DNA of 64,000 nt from Achromobacter spanius (GCF_029637605.1 NZ_CP121261.1:1426001-1490000), one strand, 5' to 3'. Shown: positions 18,426 to 28,617, counted from the stretch's first letter. Program-made: numbers and translations. The notes: a model not told the origin generated them from the sequence alone.

Positions 18426-18480
18426 AAAAAAAGGGGAATTGAAGGGGACTGTCCCATCAGGCAGTCTCCTTCAATTCCCC
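18426..18480 (-). terminator. Intrinsic terminator after the TorF porin gene
   Basis: On the minus strand a long hairpin (GGGGAATTGAAGG arm pairing across about 48 bp with its complement) is followed by seven T at 18432-18426. It lies 40 bp after the porin stop codon. Confidence 0.88.
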
Positions 18481-18520
18481 AAAGGCCGGCGCCTTTTACA
18501 GCGCCGCCACGGATTTCAAA

Positions 18521-19273
18521 TCAGAACGAACGCGCCACGGAAAACACCGCGCCTATCCGGCCGGACGGATGACCGTATTTGGTGGGCAGCCAGTTGTCCT
18601 TGGTCGCGCCCACCGCGGCCAGCCCCAGCACCCAACCCTTCAGGTCCTTGGTGACGCCAACCTTGTAGTCGACGTAGTGGCCGATGGAATCGCCGTCCAT
18701 GTTGGATTGGTTTTTCAGCTTTTGATAACCCAGGTGGCCCAGCAAGCCCCATCCGTCGCCCAGGTCGAATGTGGCCGTGCCGTCCAGGTACCAGGTGCCT
18801 TTGCTGTCCGGGGTGCTGAAGAAGTCGCTGGGCGTGTAGGAGTACTTCAACGAGTAGTTGCCGTAGGACGCGCCCAGGTACAGGTCGGTGTTGTTGTAGT
18901 TGCCGCCCTTGGGAGAGCTGGAACCCGGGTAGTAGTAATGCAGCACGCCGGCGTCCAGGGTGAATCCGCCGCCTACGTCGCCTTTCCAGCCGCCGTAGAA
19001 ATCCATTTCAAGGTTGCCGTCGGTGAAAACGAAGTCAGAGACGTTGGAGTTCCAGTTGCCCAGATAGAAGCCGGAGCTGTGGGCCAGGTCGAAGCCCACC
19101 TGCACGGCGGGACGGAAGTCGGTTTGTGAATAGCCGCGGAAGCGATAGTCGCTGACGATGGCGGCGTTGCCGCTAAGCGAAAAACCGGCTCCCAGGTCGG
19201 TGGGTTCGGCCTGGGCCGTCGAGGCGAAACAAGCAGCAAGCGCAAAAGGCAAGGCTAGCAACGTCTTCTTCAT
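18521..19273 (-). CDS. TorF-family putative outer-membrane porin
   Basis: A 250-residue exported beta-barrel protein. Signal peptide 1-22 ends AQA-E. The mature protein starts with LSGNAAIVSDYRFRGYSQTD, the signature of the TorF/Gcw_chp family, has alternating amphipathic strands rich in Tyr, Trp and Gly, and ends in an aromatic residue (VARSF), the outer-membrane insertion signal. Function in the family is poorly defined; diffusion of small solutes is likely. It is monocistronic, with its own terminator. Confidence 0.88.
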   Translation of the reverse strand: MKKTLLALPFALAACFASTAQAEPTDLGAGFSLSGNAAIVSDYRFRGYSQTDFRPAVQVGFDLAHSSGFYLGNWNSNVSDFVFTDGNLEMDFYGGWKGDVGGGFTLDAGVLHYYYPGSSSPKGGNYNNTDLYLGASYGNYSLKYSYTPSDFFSTPDSKGTWYLDGTATFDLGDGWGLLGHLGYQKLKNQSNMDGDSIGHYVDYKVGVTKDLKGWVLGLAAVGATKDNWLPTKYGHPSGRIGAVFSVARSF

Positions 19274-19586
19274 GGTGCGGAGTCCTGATCGGATTTAACG
19301 AGGAGGAGGACGGCCTGTGGCGCATCCCTCTAACCGGCTTTGCAGCGGCTGGTTACCGGTTCATTCTTCTTGAAGCAATGTCCGTGCCAGGTTTCCGCGG
19401 GGTGACAAGCGTGGCGCGCGCGGGGTGATGCCAGAGTGACAAGCAGTAATTCCGACACGAAACGCGGGGGGGCACGCACCAGAAACGGGCGCATCCGATC
19501 ACGCCAGCGTCACGGCGTGCATCAACATGGGGAATCTGCGCCAAACTGGCTCATCGCGCGGGCTGACGCGGGCAAGCGAGACAAAC

Positions 19587-19620
19587 AAAAACCCCGGCAC
19601 GCGGGGAACGCGTCCGGGGT
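19587..19620 (-). terminator. Intrinsic terminator after the Spy-like gene
   Basis: Stem ACCCCGG / CCGGGGT with a GC-rich loop that can itself pair (CGCGGGGAACGCG), followed on the minus strand by a run of T. It lies about 45 bp after the stop codon at 19667. Confidence 0.8.
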
Positions 19621-19666
19621 TGTCGAAGAGCCGTCCGCCCGATGATGACGGCGGACGGTGGCCGGT

Positions 19667-20299
19667 TTAGTTGGCCGAAGGCGGGGGAGGCGGAGGCGCA
19701 TCGGCACCAGCGGGCGGAGGCGGCGGCATGCCGCCCTTGCCCTTGCCATGACGGGCTTCCATCTTGGCGTGGCGTTCCTGCATCCTGGCTTCACGGTCCT
19801 TGACGATCTTCGTCACTTGCCCGCGTTGCGTATCGTTCAGGCTATCCCACACCGCCAACCACTGGTCACGAACCTGCTTGGCCTCGGCGCCGAACTGATC
19901 ACGCGATTGCTCCGACTGCGCCATCAGCGCGCGCGGGTCGAGCTTGCCGCTGTCAAGTTGCGACTTCAACAGGTCATGGCGCTTGCCACCGGCTTCACGC
20001 ATGGCCTTGTGCAGATCGCGCTGGCCTTCTTGCGCGGTCTTGAACAGCGCCTGCTGTTTCTCGTCAAGCTTCAGTTGATCAACCTGCGCCTTGGACACGG
20101 GGCCCAGGCCGGGAATGAACAGGCCATCGCGCATACCCTTGTGGAACTCGCCACCGCGCGGGCCGTGGTGATGCATCGAAGCCGGGCCGCCATCGGCGGG
20201 GGCGGGAGGCGCGGCCATGGCGGAGCCAGCCATCAAGCCGCCCGTCGCGGCGACAAATGCAAGAGCGGCCAAATTGGAGCGAAGTGCGAATCGGGACAT
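19667..20299 (-). CDS. Spy/CpxP-like periplasmic protein
   Basis: A 210-residue exported protein with a signal peptide of about 29 residues (ending SAMA). The mature part is highly charged and helical, with an LTxxQ-like repeat (LDEKQQALFKTAQ and LNDTQRGQVTKI), as in Spy/CpxP ATP-independent periplasmic chaperones. An early His/Gly segment (MHHHGPRGGEFHKG) and a proline-rich tail (PPPPPAGADAPPPPPPSAN) flank the helical core. ATG at 20299 has a GGAGA site (reading AGGAGACACTC). Metal or envelope-stress induction is plausible but not shown. Confidence 0.8.
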   Translation of the reverse strand: MSRFALRSNLAALAFVAATGGLMAGSAMAAPPAPADGGPASMHHHGPRGGEFHKGMRDGLFIPGLGPVSKAQVDQLKLDEKQQALFKTAQEGQRDLHKAMREAGGKRHDLLKSQLDSGKLDPRALMAQSEQSRDQFGAEAKQVRDQWLAVWDSLNDTQRGQVTKIVKDREARMQERHAKMEARHGKGKGGMPPPPPAGADAPPPPPPSAN

Positions 20300-20410
20300 G
20301 AGTGTCTCCTGAAAGTGAAGAAAGCGAGGCCATTGTGCGGTTGGCCTGGTTTCAACCGGGTTTCGCGCCCGCGGTCCATGTTTCAGTCGATTGCGCCTGC
20401 GCCAGATGTG

Positions 20411-20435
20411 AAAACGGGGCCTTGCGGGGCCCCGT
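20411..20435 (-). terminator. Intrinsic terminator after the exonuclease gene
   Basis: On the minus strand ACGGGGCC pairs with GGCCCCGT, followed by TTT. It lies 35 bp beyond the exonuclease stop codon and fits the end of the surE-pcm-nlpD-exonuclease run. Confidence 0.75.
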
Positions 20436-20469
20436 CGTATTCTGGCTTGCGCCATGCACAATGCCGGCC

Positions 20470-21249
20470 TCAGGTGGCGTCCCAGGCCGCCATGTATTCC
20501 TTCCAGTGCGGCGCGTCGCTGGCCGACAGCGTGTCGCGCACCAGGGAGACTTCGGCGTCGTAGCCGGTGCGGTCCAGCTCGCCACGCAGGAAGCGGAAGC
20601 GGCAGTACACCAGCCAGGTGTTGACGACGTCGGTTTCGCAGTAGGCGCGGACTTCGTCGGCGCGGCCCGTATTCCACGCTTCCCATACCTTGCTGCCGTC
20701 CATCCCCAACTTGCCCGGAAAGCCGCACAGCTTGGCCAGGTCGTCCAGCGGCGCGTTGGCGCGGCCGTTGTACTTGGCCAGCACGTCCATCAAGTCCACA
20801 TGGCGCGTGTGGTAACGGGCAATGTAGTTGTTGAACTTGAAGTCACGGTCTTCTTCGCCCATGTCCCAATAGCGGGGCGCGGGCACGCCCAGGATCAGGC
20901 TGCGGTAATGCAGGACGGGCAGGTCAAAACCCGATCCATTCCAACTCACCAGCTTGGGCGTGTAGCGTTCGATGGTCTTGAAGAAGCCGGCCAACAATGC
21001 GGCTTCGGGGTCGTCGGGTTGCCCCAGCGTCTTGACGCGAAAGCCTTGGTCGTCGCGGAACACGCAGCCCACCACCGCAACCTTGTGCAGGTGCAGGGGC
21101 AGGAAATCATGGCCTACGGCTTCACGCCGCGCGGCCAGCGCACGTTCGACGACGTCCTGGTCCGAGACATCCGCCCCCCAGCCGTTGAGCTTGCGCAGCC
21201 CATCGGCATCGGGGACGGTTTCCAGGTCGAATACCAGGGTGGGCGTCAT
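20470..21249 (-). CDS. Predicted 3'-5' exonuclease, DNA_pol_B_exo2 type
   Basis: A 259-residue DEDD-type exonuclease-like protein. Motif I is FDLETVPD, motif II lies in the LVSWNGSGFDLPVL segment, and motif III is near AYCETDVVNTWLVY. This combination marks the family once called predicted polysaccharide-biosynthesis 3'-5' exonucleases; a nucleic-acid substrate is more likely. Its ATG overlaps the nlpD stop codon by 4 bp (ATGA), so it is translationally coupled to nlpD. Confidence 0.85.
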   Translation of the reverse strand: MTPTLVFDLETVPDADGLRKLNGWGADVSDQDVVERALAARREAVGHDFLPLHLHKVAVVGCVFRDDQGFRVKTLGQPDDPEAALLAGFFKTIERYTPKLVSWNGSGFDLPVLHYRSLILGVPAPRYWDMGEEDRDFKFNNYIARYHTRHVDLMDVLAKYNGRANAPLDDLAKLCGFPGKLGMDGSKVWEAWNTGRADEVRAYCETDVVNTWLVYCRFRFLRGELDRTGYDAEVSLVRDTLSASDAPHWKEYMAAWDAT

Positions 21250-22097
21250 TTTGCGGGCAGGTACTGCATGGGGTCGACCGGCGTGCCCTGACGGCGGATT
21301 TCAAAGTGCAGACGCGGCGACGTCGTGTCGCTTTGGCCAAGTTCAGCGATCTTGGCGCCGCGCTTGACGTTCTGCCCCGTCTTCACGAGCAAGGAGCGGT
21401 TGTGCGCGTAGGCCGTGATGAAACCGTTCTGGTGTTCAACGATGATCAGGTTGCCCAAACCCCGCACGCCGTTGCCGCTGTACTTGACCAGGCCATCCGC
21501 GGCGGCGGTGATCGGGTCACCCAGGGCGCCGGAAATGTCGATGCCCTTGCTGCTGGCGTTGAAGGTCTGCACGATGGGGCCGTTGGCCGGCCATGCCCAA
21601 TTGATGACGCTGGCATCCGCCGCGCGCGGCGAAGGCTTGACGTCGACCGGCGCCGGCGCGGGCGTGGCGTCGGGCGGCGGGTTGGTTGCAATGGGGGTTT
21701 CAGGCTGGTCCAGCGGGCGCGGCTGCGGCTTGACGCTGGCGATGGGCGCGGGTTGCGCACCGGTGCTGGCGCCGCCCGACATCTTCAGCACCTGGCCTAC
21801 CGAGATCTGGTTAGGGTCGCTAAGGTTGTTCCAGCGCTTGACGCTTTCGATGTCCACGTTATTGGCGCGGGCGATCTTGTAAAGCGTATCGCCCGGCTTC
21901 ACCACATAGCTGCCACCGGGCTGAGCCGTTGACGGCTGTCCGTTGGTCATGTCGACCACGGGCGCGCGAGTTCCTTTTGATGCGCAGCCGGCCAGAATAG
22001 CCAGGCTGAGTGCCCCCGCGATAAAGAGCGGGCGGCGCAGGCGCGTCATGGACGCGCCCATAGTCATATCGGTCAGTTGCGACTGCCCGTTGAGCAT
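21246..22097 (-). CDS. nlpD: LysM/M23 lipoprotein NlpD, amidase activator
   Basis: A 283-residue outer-membrane lipoprotein. Seen: lipobox LAILAGC with Cys38, a LysM peptidoglycan-binding domain (YVVKPGDTLYKIARANNVD...), a Pro-rich linker and a C-terminal M23/LytM domain ending LHFEIRRQGTPVDP. The first zinc motif is replaced by SKGIDISG, as in NlpD/EnvC proteins that activate AmiC-type amidases rather than cut peptidoglycan. ATG at 22097 has AGGAGA 8 nt upstream. It lies 17 bp after pcm and is coupled to the downstream exonuclease. Confidence 0.93.
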   Translation of the reverse strand: MLNGQSQLTDMTMGASMTRLRRPLFIAGALSLAILAGCASKGTRAPVVDMTNGQPSTAQPGGSYVVKPGDTLYKIARANNVDIESVKRWNNLSDPNQISVGQVLKMSGGASTGAQPAPIASVKPQPRPLDQPETPIATNPPPDATPAPAPVDVKPSPRAADASVINWAWPANGPIVQTFNASSKGIDISGALGDPITAAADGLVKYSGNGVRGLGNLIIVEHQNGFITAYAHNRSLLVKTGQNVKRGAKIAELGQSDTTSPRLHFEIRRQGTPVDPMQYLPAK

Positions 22098-22114
22098 ACG
22101 TTTCTCCTGTTTGC

Positions 22115-22939
22115 TCAAGATTGTATTCCGGCGCGTAGCGGCACAAAGCGCACGGCCTCTAATTCAGTGCGTTTCCAACTGGCCGCGCCGGTGCGTTCGA
22201 TCAACACCAGGCGCTGGTTGGTGCCCCCTTCGGGAGCGATCAGGCGTCCGCCAGGCGCAAGCTGCGTGAGCAGCGCTTGCGGAATGGCCAGGCCAGCGGC
22301 AGCCACAACGATAGCATCGAACGGCGCCACGCCGGGCAGGCCCAGCGTGCCATCGCCGTAGATCAGGCGGATGCGGGTGGTCAGCCGCAAGGCGCGCAGA
22401 TGCTCGCGCGCCAGCTCGTAAAGGCCGCGAATACGTTCGATGGAATGGACTTCACGCACAAACTGCGCCAGCACCGCCGCCTGGTAGCCACAGCCCGCGC
22501 CCACTTCCAGCACGCGCGTCGGCGTGCGGTCGTCGCACGCTGCCGCGATCATGCGCGCCACCACCCAAGGCTGCGAGATGGTTTGCGAATGCCCGATGGG
22601 CAACGCCGCATCTTCGTAGGCGCGGCTGGCCAGGGCTTCATCCACGAACAGATGACGTGGCACGGCGGCCATGGCGTTCAGCACGCGCTCGTCGCTGATG
22701 CCCTGCCCCCGCAGCCGCTGCACCATGGCCTGGCGCAACCGGTCAGAGTTCAACCCAAGATTGTTGCCCGAGGCCGGCGCGGGTGCTTGCGCCTGGCGAG
22801 GCAAAGTGGCCGCGGAAATGCGGGTGTTGCTGTTGGTGGCGGTGACGCCGGGGCTGAGCCGGCCTGAGTCGTAGCGGACCGGGCTGGGACGCCCGGGCAC
22901 CGCCTGCGACACATCGGGTTGACTTACGCGTTTGCGCAT
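22115..22939 (-). CDS. pcm: Protein-L-isoaspartate O-methyltransferase
   Basis: A 274-residue SAM-dependent enzyme that methylates isoaspartyl residues in aged proteins, starting their repair. Seen: [30 protein letters not shown], the PCMT signature block, and SAM motif [16 protein letters not shown]. An N-terminal extension of about 65 residues, rich in Ser, Pro and Ala, precedes the catalytic domain and is not typical of E. coli Pcm (208 residues). Its start overlaps the surE stop by 16 bp. Order surE-pcm-nlpD is conserved in many proteobacteria. Confidence 0.93.
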   Translation of the reverse strand: MRKRVSQPDVSQAVPGRPSPVRYDSGRLSPGVTATNSNTRISAATLPRQAQAPAPASGNNLGLNSDRLRQAMVQRLRGQGISDERVLNAMAAVPRHLFVDEALASRAYEDAALPIGHSQTISQPWVVARMIAAACDDRTPTRVLEVGAGCGYQAAVLAQFVREVHSIERIRGLYELAREHLRALRLTTRIRLIYGDGTLGLPGVAPFDAIVVAAAGLAIPQALLTQLAPGGRLIAPEGGTNQRLVLIERTGAASWKRTELEAVRFVPLRAGIQS

Positions 22940-23682
22940 AACGGCTCTGCCCAAGTTCGGATTTCGTCCAGTTGACTGTGCTGGGTCAGGTCCAGCCGCA
23001 AGGGCGTCACCGACACCGCCCCCTGCTCCACCGCGTGGAAATCCGTACCCGGCGTGGCATCGGCGGCCAAGCCTACCGGGCCAATCCAATACACCGTGTC
23101 GCCATAGGGGGTGGTGGTGCGCACGACGGGCTGCGACGGATGGCGTTTGCCCAGGCGCGTGACGGCAAAACCGTGCAGGTCTTCAAAGCGACGGTTGGGA
23201 ATGTTGACGTTCAGCAGCACCGGCGCGGCCAGGGGCTGCGCCAAGTGGCGTTCCACCACCAGCCGGGCGGCGCGCGCGGCGGAATCGATGTGCTCCCAGC
23301 CCTTCTCGGCCAGCGAAAACGCGATGGCCGGAATGCCGAACAGGTAGCCTTCGCTGGCTGCCGCGACAGTGCCCGAGTAGAGCGTGTCGTCGCCCATGTT
23401 GGCGCCGTTGTTGATGCCGGACACGACCAGGTCCGGCCGGGCATCCATCAAGCCCGTCAACGCCACGTGTACGCAATCGGAGGGGGTGCCGCTGACGGCG
23501 ATGAAGCCATTCGAGGCGGTGCGGACCGTCAAGGGCCGATTCAGCGTCAGGGAATTGGAAGCGCCGCTGTGGTTGGTCTCGGGCGCGACGACGGTGAGTT
23601 CGCCCAAGCCTTCTAGCGCCGCGACCAGCGCTTCCAGCCCGGGGGCCGAGTAACCATCATCGTTCGAAACCAGAATTCGCAT
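22924..23682 (-). CDS. surE: 5'/3'-nucleotidase SurE
   Basis: A 252-residue metal-dependent nucleoside monophosphatase with broad specificity. Seen: N-terminal [10 protein letters not shown] with the Asp8/Asp9 metal ligands, [13 protein letters not shown], and [22 protein letters not shown], all SurE signatures. The frame is open for 290 codons further upstream, antisense to plsY, but the conserved domain starts at the ATG at 23682. It heads a surE-pcm-nlpD-exonuclease operon. Confidence 0.96.
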   Translation of the reverse strand: MRILVSNDDGYSAPGLEALVAALEGLGELTVVAPETNHSGASNSLTLNRPLTVRTASNGFIAVSGTPSDCVHVALTGLMDARPDLVVSGINNGANMGDDTLYSGTVAAASEGYLFGIPAIAFSLAEKGWEHIDSAARAARLVVERHLAQPLAAPVLLNVNIPNRRFEDLHGFAVTRLGKRHPSQPVVRTTTPYGDTVYWIGPVGLAADATPGTDFHAVEQGAVSVTPLRLDLTQHSQLDEIRTWAEPLCANA

Positions 23683-23874
23683 TGTGCATCCGAAAGAAAA
23701 TAAAACGCGCGTGGACGTGTCGGATTGTACCGTCCGCCGCCGCGCCCTGTATGACGGCGTGCGCGCGGGGGGCAGGAACACCACGCTCGATAACCCGTAC
23801 CCAGGGGGCGCGCGCGGCGCGGTAGAATCCGCAGCCATTACGACAACAACCGACAACAACGGACTCCCTACCCC

Positions 23875-24516
23875 ATGGCGATTACCGAACCCTCCCTGGC
23901 GTTCACCGCAGCGCTCGTCCTGCTGGCCTACCTGATCGGCTCCGTGCCCTTCGCCGTGGTTGTCAGCAAGCTGATGGGGCTGCAGGACCCTCGCAGTTAT
24001 GGGTCCAAGAATCCGGGCGCCACCAACGTGCTGCGCACCGGCAACAAGACAGCCGCCGCGCTGACCTTGCTGGGCGACGCCGCAAAGGGATGGTTCGCAA
24101 TCTGGCTGGCCGAAAAGCTGGCCCCGGGGATCGCCCCCGTCGGCTTGGCCCTGGTCGCGCTGGCGGCCTTCGTCGGCCATCTGTACCCGATTTTCCTGCG
24201 TTTCAAGGGCGGCAAGGGCGTGGCGACCGCGCTGGGCGTGCTGGTCGCGATTCAGCCCTGGCTGGCCGTGGCCACCGCCGCCACCTGGCTGATCATCGCC
24301 GTGTTTTTCCGCTATTCGTCCCTGGCGTCGTTGGTGGCCGCGTTCTTTGCGCCCGTCTACTACGTCTTTGGCTCGGGGCTGGCCTGGCACGCGAAGCCGG
24401 CGCTGGGCGTGGCCCTGGCAGTGATCGGCGTGCTGCTGTTCTACCGTCACCGCGCCAACATCGCGCGCTTGGTGCAAGGCACGGAAAGCAAGATCGGCGG
24501 CGGCAAGAAGAAATAA
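23875..24516 (+). CDS. plsY: Glycerol-3-phosphate acyltransferase PlsY
   Basis: A 213-residue inner-membrane enzyme with about five helices. It transfers the acyl group from acyl-phosphate to glycerol-3-phosphate, the first step of phospholipid synthesis. Seen: the three conserved cytoplasmic motifs [20 protein letters not shown] and [18 protein letters not shown]. The Lys-rich end (GGGKKK) is cytoplasmic. It is divergent from surE with a 190-bp gap, and convergent with tsaD. Confidence 0.95.
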   Translation: MAITEPSLAFTAALVLLAYLIGSVPFAVVVSKLMGLQDPRSYGSKNPGATNVLRTGNKTAAALTLLGDAAKGWFAIWLAEKLAPGIAPVGLALVALAAFVGHLYPIFLRFKGGKGVATALGVLVAIQPWLAVATAATWLIIAVFFRYSSLASLVAAFFAPVYYVFGSGLAWHAKPALGVALAVIGVLLFYRHRANIARLVQGTESKIGGGKKK

Positions 24517-24556
24517 TCCTGTCTTGCCGGCCGGTGGCCCGAGGAACGGGAACCGG

Positions 24557-25588
24557 TCAGGCAATATCCGCCAGGTCCCAACGCGGTTTCACCGTAAAGC
24601 TGTGCGCATCCGCGTCCAGCGTTACAAGCCCCGCCTTGACGCGCTCGGCCGCAGCGAAGGCGATCATTGCGCCGTTGTCGGTACATAGCTCCAGCGGCGG
24701 GAAATAAGCCTGCGCGCGCAAGGGCTTGAGCGCCGCGGCCAGCTTGGCGCGCAGCAACTGGTTGGCGCCCACCCCGCCCGCCACCACCAGACGGCGCAGG
24801 CCCGTCTGCTTGAGCGCCTTGATGGCCTTGGCCGCCAACACATCGACAATTGCCCCTTGCGTGGCCGCCGCCAGGTCAGCGCGGGTCTGATCGTCCAGCC
24901 CCCCTTCCTTTTCAGCCGCCTTGACGCGCGTCAGCACGGCGGTCTTCAGGCCGCTGAAGCTGAAATCCAGGTCGCCGCTGTGCAGCATTGGGCGTGGCAA
25001 TTCGAAACGGGTCGCGTCGCCCTGCCCCGCCAGCCTGGCCAGCGCCGGGCCGCCGGGGTAGCCCAGCCCCATCAGCTTGGCCGACTTGTCGAAGGCTTCG
25101 CCCGCGGCGTCATCCAGCGTTTCGCCCAGCAGTTCGTAGCGACCCACGCCATCCACGCGCATCAATTGCGTATGGCCACCCGATACCAGCAGCGCCACGA
25201 ACGGGAAGTCGGGGCGCGGGTCCGCCAGCATCGGCGACAGCAGATGGCCTTCCAGGTGATGGATGCCGATGGCGGGCAAATGGCGCGACCACGCAAACGA
25301 CTGCGCGACGCTGGCGCCCACCAATAAGGCTCCGGCCAGACCAGGCCCCGCCGTGTAGGCAACGGCGCCAATGTCCGACATTTGCAGGCCCGCGTCTTGC
25401 AGCACCTGGCGGGTCAAGGGCACGACGCGGCGGATATGGTCGCGCGACGCGAGTTCCGGCACCACGCCACCATATTCCTGGTGCATGGCGATTTGGGTGT
25501 GCAGCGCGTGCGCCAGCAGACCACGTTCCGTACAGACGGCTGCGACACCGGTTTCGTCGCAGGAGCTTTCAAAGCCGAGGATAATCAT
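24557..25588 (-). CDS. tsaD: tRNA N6-threonylcarbamoyladenosine transferase TsaD
   Basis: A 343-residue ASKHA-fold protein, the catalytic subunit of the t6A37 tRNA-modification complex with TsaB and TsaE. Seen: [14 protein letters not shown], metal-binding IHHLEGH, substrate motif [26 protein letters not shown] and [11 protein letters not shown]. Essential in most bacteria. The ATG at 25588 begins the conserved N-terminus; the open frame extends 20 codons further upstream. Confidence 0.97.
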   Translation of the reverse strand: MIILGFESSCDETGVAAVCTERGLLAHALHTQIAMHQEYGGVVPELASRDHIRRVVPLTRQVLQDAGLQMSDIGAVAYTAGPGLAGALLVGASVAQSFAWSRHLPAIGIHHLEGHLLSPMLADPRPDFPFVALLVSGGHTQLMRVDGVGRYELLGETLDDAAGEAFDKSAKLMGLGYPGGPALARLAGQGDATRFELPRPMLHSGDLDFSFSGLKTAVLTRVKAAEKEGGLDDQTRADLAAATQGAIVDVLAAKAIKALKQTGLRRLVVAGGVGANQLLRAKLAAALKPLRAQAYFPPLELCTDNGAMIAFAAAERVKAGLVTLDADAHSFTVKPRWDLADIA

Positions 25589-25699
25589 GGCGGCAGAGTT
25601 TACAACTGATGCGAAAATACGCCTGTTTTGAAATCGCGCGGCGCCCATCGGCCGCCGCCTACAACAACCTACAAGCCTGCAAACACACTGGGGACTGGA

Positions 25700-26992
25700 A
25701 TGCTGGAGAAGTTATTCAAGCTGCGTGAACACGGCACCACGGCGCGCACCGAAATCGTGGCCGGCCTGACGACGTTCCTGACGATGTCATACATCATCTT
25801 CGTCAACCCGGACATCCTGTCGTCCACCGGCATGGACCGCGACGCCGTCTTTGTGGCCACCTGCCTGGCGGCCGCGCTGGGCTCGCTGGTGATGGCGCTG
25901 GTGGCCAACTGGCCGATCGGCATGGCGCCCGGCATGGGCCTGAATGCGTTCTTCGCCTTCACCGTCGTCAAGACCATGGGCTACACCTGGGAGCAGGCGC
26001 TGGGCGCCGTGTTCATCTCGGGCGTGATCTTCCTGATCTTGACGATATCGGGCATCCGCGTGTGGCTCGTCAAAGGCATTCCGCATTCCCTGCGCAGCGC
26101 CATCGCGGCGGGCATCGGGCTGTTCCTGGCGATTATCGCGCTGTCCAGCGCGGGCATCGTGGTTGCCCATCCGGCCACCAAGGTTTCCCTGGGCAACCTG
26201 ACGGCGCATGGCCCGCTGTTCGCCATCCTGGGTTTCTTCATCATCGCCTCGCTGGACGCGTTGCGTGTGCGCGGCGCCATCCTGATCGGCATCATCGTGG
26301 TCACCGTGTTGTCGATGGCGCTGGGCTACAACGAATTCAAAGGCATCTTCTCGGCCCCGCCCAGCCTGGCCCCCACTTTCCTGAAGCTGGACATCCTGGG
26401 CGCGCTGCACAGCGGTTTCGTGCATGTGATTCTGGTGTTCGTGCTGGTTGAAGTGTTCGACGCCACCGGCACGCTGGTCGGCGTGGCCAAGCGCGCCGGC
26501 CTGGTGCCTGAAGGCCGCCCCAACCGCCTGGGCCGCGCGCTGTTCGCCGACAGCACGGCCATCGTCGCGGGCTCCGCGCTGGGCACCAGCAGCACCACCG
26601 CGTTCGTGGAAAGCGCCTCGGGCGTGCAGGCTGGCGGCCGCACCGGCATGACCGCCCTGGTGGTGGCCTTGCTGTTCCTGGCCGCGCTGTTCATCTCGCC
26701 CTTGGCCGGGGCCGTGCCCGCCTATGCCACGGCTCCTGCCCTGCTCTACGTGGCCGGCCTGATGATGCGCGAACTGATCGACATCGACTGGAACGAAGTC
26801 ACCGAGGCCACGCCGGCCGCGCTGACGGCGCTGGTCATGCCCTTCACGTATTCCATCGCCAACGGCATCGCCTTCGGTTTCATCAGCTACGTGGTGCTGA
26901 AAACCGCCACCGGCAAGGTCCGCGACGTGCATCCGGCCACTTGGCTGGTCGCTGTGCTGTTCGTGATCCGATACGCATTTTTCCCTGAATAG
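25700..26992 (+). CDS. NCS2-family purine permease, AzgA type
   Basis: A 430-residue permease with 12-14 hydrophobic segments. Opening [33 protein letters not shown], then [14 protein letters not shown] and [15 protein letters not shown], are signatures of the AzgA/AdeP/GhxP proton symporters for adenine, guanine and hypoxanthine. Which purine is taken up cannot be decided. ATG at 25700 fits the family start. It is divergent from tsaD and followed by a terminator. Confidence 0.92.
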   Translation: MLEKLFKLREHGTTARTEIVAGLTTFLTMSYIIFVNPDILSSTGMDRDAVFVATCLAAALGSLVMALVANWPIGMAPGMGLNAFFAFTVVKTMGYTWEQALGAVFISGVIFLILTISGIRVWLVKGIPHSLRSAIAAGIGLFLAIIALSSAGIVVAHPATKVSLGNLTAHGPLFAILGFFIIASLDALRVRGAILIGIIVVTVLSMALGYNEFKGIFSAPPSLAPTFLKLDILGALHSGFVHVILVFVLVEVFDATGTLVGVAKRAGLVPEGRPNRLGRALFADSTAIVAGSALGTSSTTAFVESASGVQAGGRTGMTALVVALLFLAALFISPLAGAVPAYATAPALLYVAGLMMRELIDIDWNEVTEATPAALTALVMPFTYSIANGIAFGFISYVVLKTATGKVRDVHPATWLVAVLFVIRYAFFPE

Positions 26993-27016
26993 CCTGGGTA
27001 GAAGTCAGCATTCAGT

Positions 27017-27047
27017 CAGCCGCCCGGCGTTGCCGTGGCGGCTGTTT
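27017..27047 (+). terminator. Intrinsic terminator after the purine permease
   Basis: CAGCCGCC and GGCGGCTG form an 8-bp stem around 12 nt, followed by TTTC. It is 25 bp after the permease stop and abuts the end of the MATE gene. Confidence 0.7.
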
Positions 27048-28306
27048 CAATTGCCGCCAGGCGCAGCGATCAGTTCCTTTCGCGTTCGGTCTACCACGGC
27101 GTAGAGCAATACAGCGGCTGCGAGCACTGCCGCAACCCCATTGCCGATCAGAAGTCCTTTGAACACGGGCTGAATCGCCGATGGATCAAACCAGCCTAAG
27201 GATATAGGGACCCCCACAATAATCAGCGCAAGCCGGAGCAATGGCGGACCCGCCCTCCAATCCAGCAATCGAAGCAATGTAATGAACAACATCGCCAATC
27301 CGTCGAACGCCACAACCCAGATCGCAATAAAAAAGATGCTTAGCAACTCTAGCGAGACCTGTCCCAAATAAAGCCAAGAAAGGAGAGGAGACGCGACATA
27401 CAGGATTGCTCCGCTCAGGACGACATAAGAAAGTCCAAAAATTGCGAGACCCTTCAAATCAGTGAGGATCCGATGCGGCAGCGCAGAAGCGACGTTGGCG
27501 ACGGCGCGAGTCATCCCGATATAGATGACAGAGGCAATGTTCAAGAAATTAATCCCGATAGCGAGCAGCGCCACCAACCCCTCGTTGCCCCGTGCACTGG
27601 CGTACGCAAACAAGAACGACATGCCACCAGTGAAAATCAACCCTACCGGCGCCTCCGATCGGCCGTAGCTGAACAGATCCTTCCATTCGATCCGGTTGAA
27701 AATCGGCGCAATGGAAATCCGATGGGTGACCACACAGCCGTAGAGCACACACGCCAACAGCAGTAGTCTGACCACCGTTGTAGCAACGGCCACTGCCACG
27801 GCTGGGGAAAACAGGCCAACGTTGATCAAAAGCAGGTCAAGCACCGCGTTCGCAACAGCAGCTCCGACGGTCAACCTGAGCACCCCGCCTGCCCCACCCG
27901 ACGCTTCGATCATCGCGCATAGCGCGATGTAAATCGTGGTGGGGGCGATACCTACCGCCAGCGCGTAATAACTATCGCGCGCGTTCTCTGACATCTCCAC
28001 AAAAAAAACCATGGCGACCGACATCAGGAAAAGCAAAACGCCCGCGAGCAGCGCATAGCCAACGATCGACCCCGTAATGGTTTTCGAGTGCGGCTTTCGC
28101 AAATTAAAAGCAATGTTCACGCCCACCGTCAGGCCTAGCGCAAGCACGATATAAATCTGCGAAAACTGAACTGCCAGCGCAAAGTCGGCCGTCTCGCTTA
28201 AAGAAAACCGGCCCAGGATCATGAGATCCAGCGACACCATCGAAAGCGCGACCAAGCGGGATCCCGAGATAGTCAGGGATTGGCGGATAACCTCCCAATA
28301 GTTCAC
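27047..28306 (-). CDS. MATE-like efflux transporter
   Basis: A 419-residue protein with twelve hydrophobic segments in two related halves, resembling MATE/NorM sodium- or proton-driven exporters, although individual MATE residues are hard to place. The start is GTG at 28306, with AAGGAG 8 nt upstream. G+C is visibly lower here than in flanking genes (some 60-bp lines near 50%) and codon use is more relaxed, suggesting later acquisition. It has no partner regulator. Confidence 0.78.
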   Translation of the reverse strand: MNYWEVIRQSLTISGSRLVALSMVSLDLMILGRFSLSETADFALAVQFSQIYIVLALGLTVGVNIAFNLRKPHSKTITGSIVGYALLAGVLLFLMSVAMVFFVEMSENARDSYYALAVGIAPTTIYIALCAMIEASGGAGGVLRLTVGAAVANAVLDLLLINVGLFSPAVAVAVATTVVRLLLLACVLYGCVVTHRISIAPIFNRIEWKDLFSYGRSEAPVGLIFTGGMSFLFAYASARGNEGLVALLAIGINFLNIASVIYIGMTRAVANVASALPHRILTDLKGLAIFGLSYVVLSGAILYVASPLLSWLYLGQVSLELLSIFFIAIWVVAFDGLAMLFITLLRLLDWRAGPPLLRLALIIVGVPISLGWFDPSAIQPVFKGLLIGNGVAAVLAAAVLLYAVVDRTRKELIAAPGGN

Positions 28307-28617
28307 GTCTGCTCCTTGCAAATCGGCGTCAAACGGCCAGCCAGCCTCGCCTGGCAAGAAACCTAGCACAAGGGTCAAACGAACAATGGGCCATTCCAAA
28401 AATTCTTATTTTTACGATTGAGCTCACCCGATTTGGAGGCGAATAGTCGCCGAGCCGCCGCCCCCGGTTACAACCCGCCCGCCCATAAGGTTGCTGCCTG
28501 CCCCGGTTGAATTCGCCGATACACTCCCCATGTATCCCGTATGGAGTTCACCTTGCGCCTTACTCGCCTTATCCCCGCGTTGCCGTCCTGTCTTGCCCTG
28601 AACGAGGGGATGTCCGC
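28307..28617. other. Divergent intergenic region
   Basis: Separates the MATE gene from the flavin monooxygenase gene and should contain both promoters. The part near 28390-28430 is AT-rich. No RNA gene or further coding frame is apparent. Confidence 0.5.

Noticed and set aside
23683..24564. Upstream extension of the surE frame
   Set aside because: It is the antisense of plsY and lacks any SurE-like sequence.
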